Shown: positions 59,091 through 64,000 of the stretch, in pieces
Layout: every line of letters begins with the position of its first letter
How positions within the stretch are numbered: position 1 is the stretch's first letter
Source of the DNA: a bacterium
Lineage (GTDB): Bacteria; Bacillota; Clostridia; Christensenellales; Aristaeellaceae
Direction: 5' to 3'
Assembly (NCBI GenBank): GCA_029009515.1
Contig: JAQXJZ010000112.1
Coordinates: forward strand, 1-64,000
DNA: 64,000 nucleotides
The notes under the pieces: model-generated
Databases searched by the model: none
The model's input: the letters and a program-made list of their open reading frames with translations, nothing else
What the model was told of the DNA's origin: nothing
Program-made: the position numbers and the translations under genes

Positions 59091-60428
59091 ATGGCAGAAA
59101 GCTATTTTTATGACGTAACAAAGTGGCAGACCGGCAATGCCTATGATGATATTGGCGAAGTCATCAACAGCATGATCGCGGACATCAAGCAGCGTCAGAA
59201 TAATTCGGATCTCAACGACGGCGGAAAGCCTGGCGCGGTCATCTTTATTCCCTCGGGTGACTATCACCTCCGCACGCAGGTCGTGATTGATATCAGCTAT
59301 CTGAAAATCATGGGCACCGGCCATGGCTTTATCTCTTCCAGTATCCGCTTCAATACGCCGCAGGAGGAATGGAAGAACCTTCACGAGCTGTGGCCGGGCG
59401 GCAGCCGCGTTCTGGTGGATCTGCAGCCGGAAAAGGGGAATGAAAAATCCGGCGCGGCCTTTTATGTTAAGCGCGAAGGGAACCCCAGAATCAGCTCGGT
59501 TGAGTTTGCCAACTTCTGCATCGACGGCCTGCACTTTGTGGAGGACGCCCGTGCGGCTGAGCCGGAAAACACCTACGTCAACGGAAAAACCGGTATTTTG
59601 GTGGACTGCGCACACGATTCCTTCCGGATCAGCGAAATGGGCATCGTGTATCTGGAGCACGGCGTGGTCTGCTGCCACGCGGACGCCCTGACGATCCACG
59701 ACAATTTCATTGCTGAATGCGGCAACTGCATCGAGCTGCGCTGCAAGGGACAGGCGGCCAAGATTACGGATAACCTGCTGGGCGCCGGATTTTGGGGCTA
59801 TTCGATTTTTGCGGAGAATTTCGGTGGCCTGCTGGTGGGCGTGAACAATGTGTTCCCGCGCGGCAGCAGCAGCCTTCACTTCTCGGGCGTGGTGCGCTCA
59901 AGCGTGACCGGCAACCGCTTCCATTCCTTCTATCCGGGCATGCTGATTTTTGATCACAACTGTACCGAAAACCTGGTGGCCTCCAATCATTTCCTGAGGG
60001 ATCACGAGCCGTGGCCGCCTATGATGGCGTATGACAATGGTGTGGATGACGACTTTGGCCTGCTCAGAATCAATGGATGCAATAACTCCATCATGGCAAA
60101 CCATATTTCGGAAACCATTGGCAGGCAGTATCTGAAGCCCGCCGGGGTCAAGCCGGTCATCATCCATATCGAAGCCGGCCATGGCAATTATGTAGCCAAT
60201 AATCATATTGTGGCAACGACCGAGGCGGCAGACAAGAGCGGTTCGAACGGGGATGATTCCTGCTTCGGAGCGCAGGTGGGCGCGCTGCTGACGGTTGATT
60301 CGCTGGAAGAACTGGACGTTGTTGCCGTGCGCGTTGCAGAAGAAGCGTTCAGTAATACCATTCTGGACACCTGCAGCGAGCAGCAGTGCGAAGCGGACAC
60401 AGCGCGGAACAAATGCCGGTTTGTGTAA
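59091..60428 (+). CDS. GH91 family difructose-anhydride enzyme (inulin fructotransferase / DFA III hydrolase)
   Basis: A 445-residue right-handed beta-helix protein. It matches inulin fructotransferases closely along its whole length: GAVIFIPSGDYHLRTQVVID, GTGHGF, HELWPGGSRVLVDL, FCIDGLHFVEDA, and the catalytic region ADALTIHDNFIAECGNCIEL. An Asp (204) and Glu (215) are 11 residues apart, the spacing of the catalytic pair in the family. Secreted members convert inulin to difructose anhydride (DFA III or DFA I); intracellular members hydrolyse DFA III. No signal peptide is present, so DFA III hydrolysis is the better guess. The neighbours show no fructan genes. AAGAGGAGAAGGTGCC precedes the ATG. 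Confidence 0.88.
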   Translation: MAESYFYDVTKWQTGNAYDDIGEVINSMIADIKQRQNNSDLNDGGKPGAVIFIPSGDYHLRTQVVIDISYLKIMGTGHGFISSSIRFNTPQEEWKNLHELWPGGSRVLVDLQPEKGNEKSGAAFYVKREGNPRISSVEFANFCIDGLHFVEDARAAEPENTYVNGKTGILVDCAHDSFRISEMGIVYLEHGVVCCHADALTIHDNFIAECGNCIELRCKGQAAKITDNLLGAGFWGYSIFAENFGGLLVGVNNVFPRGSSSLHFSGVVRSSVTGNRFHSFYPGMLIFDHNCTENLVASNHFLRDHEPWPPMMAYDNGVDDDFGLLRINGCNNSIMANHISETIGRQYLKPAGVKPVIIHIEAGHGNYVANNHIVATTEAADKSGSNGDDSCFGAQVGALLTVDSLEELDVVAVRVAEEAFSNTILDTCSEQQCEADTARNKCRFV

Positions 60429-60441
60429 ACGCGCAGATCCT

Positions 60442-60470
60442 TGATGATATGATCCGATTTTGATATAATG
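60442..60470 (+). promoter_or_regulatory. Promoter of the PLP-enzyme gene
   Basis: TTGATG and TATAAT with a 17-bp spacer, 62 bp before the ATG. Confidence 0.75.
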
Positions 60471-60532
60471 CCAGCATAGCTCTTGATCAAGAGGGCATTG
60501 TGCATTTGGATCAATACACAGGAGGAAGTCAT

Positions 60533-61474
60533 ATGCGCAGTTTTGAGAAGGAATCCCTGGGCCTGTTTCCCACACCGATGTACCGGCTGCCCAACATCAG
60601 CCGCGAGCTGGGAACCAACGTGTGGATCAAGCGAGACGATCTGTGCGGCGTGGCGCTGGGCGGCAATAAGGTGAGAAAGCTGGAATACCTGCTGCACGAA
60701 GCCAAAACGCAGGGATATGATCTGGTAATGACCACCGGTCAGGCTCAGAGCAATCATGCCATGCTGACGGCTGCCTGCGCGCTGCGCATGGGTATGGACT
60801 GCATTCTGGTTCTGAAAAAGCGCGGCGTCACGGCCCGCAAAGGCAATCAGATTCTCAACCACCTGATGGGCGTGGAGGTCCGCTATATGGATACGGACAG
60901 CTACGAGGAGATTTATCAGGAAATGGATCGCATCGGTCAGGAAATGGGTCGCAGGGTGTACAAGATTCCGTGCGGCGGTTCCAATGCGCTGGGCTCTCTG
61001 GGCTACATTGACTGCATGAAGGAAATTGCCGATTCCGGCTGCCGCTTCGATCATCTGGTGTGCGCCTGCGGATCCGGCGGTACCGCCGCGGGCTGCGTGC
61101 TGGGCGCGAAAATTCATCTCCCCGGAACGCAGGTGATGTGCTCCATGGTGGATAACGATCCCTTTGACGTGATCGTTCCCAAGCTGATGAAGGAAGCGGC
61201 GGATCTGCTGGAGATCGATGTGGATATTCCCGTTCCGGATCTGCTGGATATGTGCGGCCCCGGCTATTCCATCCCGTCCGAGGAGGGCAATGAGGCCATC
61301 GGAATGATGCTGAAGCTGGAAGGCATTGTGCTGGACACCTGCTATACGGGCAAGGCCTTTGCCGGACTGGTGCGGCGGGCGAGAGAAGGATACTATAAGC
61401 CGGAGGATCAGGTGCTGTTTGTTCATACCGGCGGCGCAGGCGGCCTGTTTGCGCAGGACTGGGAGAAGAAATAA
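60533..61474 (+). CDS. D-cysteine desulfhydrase / ACC deaminase family PLP enzyme
   Basis: A 313-residue PLP-dependent lyase. FPTPMYRLPNIS near residues 12-23 and KRDDLCGVALGGNKVRKLEY (about 33-52, with the PLP lysine in GGNK) are shared by D-cysteine desulfhydrases and 1-aminocyclopropane-1-carboxylate deaminases. TGQAQSNHA and CACGSGGTAAGCVLG (phosphate-binding) follow. D-cysteine or a related D-amino acid is the likelier substrate in a gut anaerobe; the two activities cannot be separated by eye. GGAGGAAGTCAT precedes ATG 60533, which is preferred to the ORF-track start. Confidence 0.85.
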   Translation: MRSFEKESLGLFPTPMYRLPNISRELGTNVWIKRDDLCGVALGGNKVRKLEYLLHEAKTQGYDLVMTTGQAQSNHAMLTAACALRMGMDCILVLKKRGVTARKGNQILNHLMGVEVRYMDTDSYEEIYQEMDRIGQEMGRRVYKIPCGGSNALGSLGYIDCMKEIADSGCRFDHLVCACGSGGTAAGCVLGAKIHLPGTQVMCSMVDNDPFDVIVPKLMKEAADLLEIDVDIPVPDLLDMCGPGYSIPSEEGNEAIGMMLKLEGIVLDTCYTGKAFAGLVRRAREGYYKPEDQVLFVHTGGAGGLFAQDWEKK

Positions 61475-61475
61475 C

Positions 61476-61516
61476 AAAAACGACGCAGACGAACATACTC
61501 GTCTGCGTCGTTTTTT
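61476..61516. terminator. Bidirectional terminator between PLP-enzyme and ABC-F genes
   Basis: AAAACGACGCAGACGA and TCGTCTGCGTCGTTTT form a 16-bp stem with a 6-nt loop and tracts on both sides. Confidence 0.9.
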
Positions 61517-61518
61517 GG

Positions 61519-63312
61519 TTACTTGCTGGCTTCCTGGGCGGCAATGCGCTCGGCCAGATCGCTCAGGTAGAACCAGCGCTCGGTCTTTTCTTCCAGCTGG
61601 ACTTCCAGCGCGGCTTTTTCCTCCATGATCTCCTGCAGGCGCACATAGTCGCTGGCGTTCTGGGCAATGCCGGCCTCGCAGTCGGCGATGCGCGCTTCCA
61701 GATTGGCAATGTCCTGATCGATGGTTTCGTACTCGCGCTGTTCCTTGAAGGAAAACTTCAGCTTCTGAGGCCGGTCGCTGCGTTTTTCGCGGGTGTCGCG
61801 GCTTTCCTTTGGCACGGGCGGCTTTTCGTCCATTTCACGCAGAAGCAGCCAGTCGGAGTAGCCGCCCATGGTGCGGCGCACTTCTCCGTCGCCGCGTACC
61901 TCCAGAATGGACGTGGCAATCTTGTCCAGGAAATAGCGGTCATGCGAAACGGATACAACCGCGCCGGGGAACTCGGTGAGATAATCCTCCAGAATGGTCA
62001 GCGTTTCCACGTCCAGATCGTTGGTGGGCTCGTCCAGAAGCAGGATGTTGGGCGCGCTCATCAGAATGCCCAGCAGGTAGAGACGGCGTCTTTCTCCGCC
62101 GGAAAGCCTGCCAATGGTGGAAAACTGCAGATCGGACGGGAAGAGGAAGCGCTCCATCATCTGCGTGGCGGAGATGCGGCCCTCTTTGGTGTGAACCTCG
62201 GAGGCAACCTCGTGGATGTAGTCGTACGGGCGCTGGGTGGGATCGAGCTCGCGGCCTTCCTGCGTGAAGTAGCCGATGCGCACGGTGCCGCCAAAATCCA
62301 CCGTGCCGCTGTCGGGCATAAGCTCGCCGGCGATCATGTTCAGCAGCGTGGATTTGCCCGCGCCGTTGCGGCCGATGATGCCCACGCGGTCATCGCGCAG
62401 CAGGGTATAGGAGAAATCCCGGATGATGGTGCGGTCGCCGTAGGCTTTGGAAACATGCGAAAGCTCGACGGTTTTGCGCCCCAGGCGGGAGGCGGCGGAA
62501 GAGATGGAAACAGCGCTGTCCGTGGGCGGCGCTTCCTGCGCCTTGAGGGCCTCATAGCGTGCGATGCGCTCGGTGCTTTTGGTGGATCGCGCACGGCAGC
62601 CGCGCATGATCCACTCGGTTTCCTTTCTCAAAAGGGCCTGACGCTTGCGCTCAGATGCCTGCGCCATTTCGAGCCGCTGCGTTTTCAGCTCCAGATACTT
62701 GGAATAGTTGGCCTCATAAAGATACATCTTGCCGAAGGACACTTCGGCGATGCGCGTGACGACGTTTTCAAGGAAATAGCGGTCATGGGTGACCATGACC
62801 AGGCCGCCGGTGAATTTGGACAGCTTCTGCTCCAGCCACGTGACCATTTCGGCGTCGAGATGGTTGGTGGGCTCGTCGAGGATCAGCACATCAGCCGGAT
62901 GCACAAACACCGTCGCCAGCGCTACACGCTTGCGCTGGCCGCCGGAAAGCTCGCCAATCTTCTGCTCAAAATCGGTGATGCCCAGCTTGGTAAGCGTCGC
63001 TTTGGCCTCATATTCGTTCAGCTGGCGGAATTCGGCAGGATGCCCTGCAAACACCTGTTCCAGAACGGTAAGGCTGTCATCCATGGCGGGCACCTGCGGC
63101 AGATAGGCAACCTGCACATTGGGATCACGGGTGATGCGGCCGGAATCAGGGTCCTCAACACCTGCGAGCACTTTGAGAAAAGTGCTCTTGCCGGTGCCGT
63201 TTACGCCGATCAGGCCAACGCGCTCTCCGGCGTTCAGGTACAGCGTCACGCCATCCAGCAGCTGTTTCATGCCGTAGTTCTTTTTGATATTCTCTGCGGT
63301 GAGCAGCATCAT
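61519..63312 (-). CDS. ABC-F family ATPase, Uup-like
   Basis: A 597-residue soluble protein with two ABC domains and no membrane segment. Walker A motifs are GVNGTGKST near residues 36-44 and GRNGAGKST near 313-321; signature motifs are LSGGQRKRVALA and LSGGERRRLYLL; Walker B are LILDEPTNHLD and LLLDEPTNDLD. The inter-ABC linker is charged. The C-terminal coiled coil (~530-597) matches the Uup-type C-terminal domain. ABC-F proteins act on the ribosome or in DNA metabolism; no antibiotic-resistance-specific feature is clear. GGAGGTAT precedes the ATGATG start. Confidence 0.92.
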   Translation of the reverse strand: MMLLTAENIKKNYGMKQLLDGVTLYLNAGERVGLIGVNGTGKSTFLKVLAGVEDPDSGRITRDPNVQVAYLPQVPAMDDSLTVLEQVFAGHPAEFRQLNEYEAKATLTKLGITDFEQKIGELSGGQRKRVALATVFVHPADVLILDEPTNHLDAEMVTWLEQKLSKFTGGLVMVTHDRYFLENVVTRIAEVSFGKMYLYEANYSKYLELKTQRLEMAQASERKRQALLRKETEWIMRGCRARSTKSTERIARYEALKAQEAPPTDSAVSISSAASRLGRKTVELSHVSKAYGDRTIIRDFSYTLLRDDRVGIIGRNGAGKSTLLNMIAGELMPDSGTVDFGGTVRIGYFTQEGRELDPTQRPYDYIHEVASEVHTKEGRISATQMMERFLFPSDLQFSTIGRLSGGERRRLYLLGILMSAPNILLLDEPTNDLDVETLTILEDYLTEFPGAVVSVSHDRYFLDKIATSILEVRGDGEVRRTMGGYSDWLLLREMDEKPPVPKESRDTREKRSDRPQKLKFSFKEQREYETIDQDIANLEARIADCEAGIAQNASDYVRLQEIMEEKAALEVQLEEKTERWFYLSDLAERIAAQEASK

Positions 63313-63451
63313 ATACCTCCGGGAAATGGTTGAAAACCATCAAATCTCCTCCACAGTATAGCACAGGATATCGCGCTTTTGCTACCTGCAGATGAAAACC
63401 TGAAAAACGAAGCCTTCTGACACAATTCTGACACGGAACATTTGTACAATG

Positions 63452-63480
63452 TAAAAAAGCGCCTCCTGCTGGCGGCGCTT
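63452..63480 (-). terminator. Terminator of the response-regulator gene
   Basis: On the minus strand AGCGCC and GGCGCT enclose a ~10-nt loop and are followed by TTTTTT. Confidence 0.65.
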
Positions 63481-63496
63481 ATCGCATGTTATGGTG

Positions 63497-64000
63497 TTAT
63501 TCAGCTTGTGTTTTGCTGCCGGAGACTGTTTCAAACCGGTAGCCAATGCCCCATACGGTTTTGATCCGCCAGCCCGGATGCTCAAACTGATCCAGCTTGG
63601 CCCGCAGGCGTTTGATCTGAGAGTCCACCGTTCGCACATCGCCAAAATAGTCGATGCCCCATAATGCGTTGAGCAGGTTTTCGCGCGTGAATACCTTGTT
63701 GGGGTAGGATACCAGCGTCCAGAGCAGATCCAGTTCTTTTTTGGAAACGCTGACCGGCTGGCCGTCAATCAGAACCATGTTGTTGTCCATCTGAATCTGC
63801 AGATTATCAACGCAAATCTGCTGCGGCTCCCGGCCGGTCTGGCTTTTGCTGAGACGGCGAGTGACGGCGCGCACGCGGGCCATCACTTCGCCGGGGGAAA
63901 AGGGCTTGATGACGTAATCATCCGCGCCGATGTCCAGCCCCAGGATGCGGTCCACTTCTTCGGCCTTGGCGGAAATCATGATGATGGGCGTGGTGGAATG
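63497..64000 (-). CDS. OmpR/PhoB-family response regulator (5' end outside window)
   Basis: At least 167 codons are present; the frame is open to the window edge, seven codons beyond the start given by the ORF track (HSTTPIIMISAK). The visible receiver end has GLDIGADDYVIKPFSPGEVM with the conserved Lys of the phosphoacceptor pocket (KP); the phosphoacceptor Asp is off the edge. The winged-helix domain has DLLWTLVSYPNKVFTRENLL, VDSQIKRLRAKL and TVWGIGYRFE. The sensor kinase, expected beside it, is not visible since its likely place is upstream or downstream off the window. Confidence 0.93.
   Translation of the reverse strand, partial: HSTTPIIMISAKAEEVDRILGLDIGADDYVIKPFSPGEVMARVRAVTRRLSKSQTGREPQQICVDNLQIQMDNNMVLIDGQPVSVSKKELDLLWTLVSYPNKVFTRENLLNALWGIDYFGDVRTVDSQIKRLRAKLDQFEHPGWRIKTVWGIGYRFETVSGSKTQAE

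Noticed and set aside
61942-63333. 463-aa plus-strand ORF antisense to the ABC-F gene
   Set aside because: Shadow; ABC motifs are all in the minus-strand frame.

Overview
The window is about 64 kb of fairly GC-rich DNA from what looks like a Gram-positive Clostridia-type (Firmicutes) gut anaerobe. Support for this comes from a T-box leader in front of cysS, strong AGGAGG ribosome binding sites, a long-form HPF, a TTG-started rpsT, the xpaC-telA pair, a liv operon, and many intracellular plant-glycan hydrolases. A Christensenellales-like lineage would fit, but no rRNA or other decisive marker is present, so that is a guess. I saw no tRNA, rRNA, CRISPR array, prophage or insertion sequence.

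Layout. 1-2766 (-): a PLD-DEAD helicase-DUF3427 protein, cut by the window edge and absent from the ORF track. 2.9-5.7 kb (+): an esterase and a GH36 alpha-galactosidase. 5.9-9.6 kb (+): zinc-ribbon, SHOCT, bPH-like and YwaF-type membrane proteins, then a hydrolase remnant. 9.8-12.2 kb (-): a GH43-like protein and T-box-controlled cysS. 12.5-19 kb (+): GH3 beta-glucosidase, GH2 beta-mannosidase and a MATE transporter. 19-21.3 kb (-): a decayed AAA ATPase and an S9 peptidase. 21.4-27.4 kb (+): an esterase, xpaC-telA-LemA-like-TPM, azlCD and rpsT.

35.0-27.7 kb (-): a co-directional run of two GT-C-like membrane proteins, an M32 carboxypeptidase, a PopT-type DUF368 polyprenyl-phosphate transporter, a DUF1538 transporter and a tandem P-II protein. 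35.2-37.6 kb (+): a HAD-thymidylate kinase fusion and mnmA. 37.7-42.5 kb (+): a complete branched-chain amino acid ABC importer (livJHMGF). Then come an AraC regulator and hpf (-), a wbpA-B-D-E cassette predicted to make UDP-GlcNAc(3NAc)A (+), a ParE/YefM-type toxin-antitoxin pair (-), a GNAT, a nucleotidyltransferase, NodB and PIG-L deacetylases (-), a cytosolic NagZ-like GH3 (+), an RlmL-like methyltransferase (-), a PF06541 membrane protein overlapping murI, greA-lysS, a GH91 difructose-anhydride enzyme, a D-cysteine desulfhydrase/ACC deaminase homologue, an ABC-F ATPase and a truncated OmpR-type response regulator.

How it works together: glycosidases without signal peptides (GH36, GH43-like, GH3, GH2, GH91) suggest oligosaccharides are imported and cut in the cytosol. 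The liv operon and azlCD would balance branched-chain amino acid import and export. The Wbp cassette, GT-C-like proteins and PopT homologue suggest surface glycan synthesis.

Most unusual observations: (1) a 205-bp hairpin-array element with perfect 14-bp terminal inverted repeats filling the livF/araC convergent junction, with related hairpin arrays at two other convergent junctions; (2) the HAD-Tmk fusion; (3) an orphan cytosolic GH91 enzyme; (4) the PopT/DUF1538/tandem P-II operon behind two GT-C-like proteins; (5) a LivJ-type binding protein with no lipobox; (6) divergent promoters sharing one palindromic -35 hexamer.
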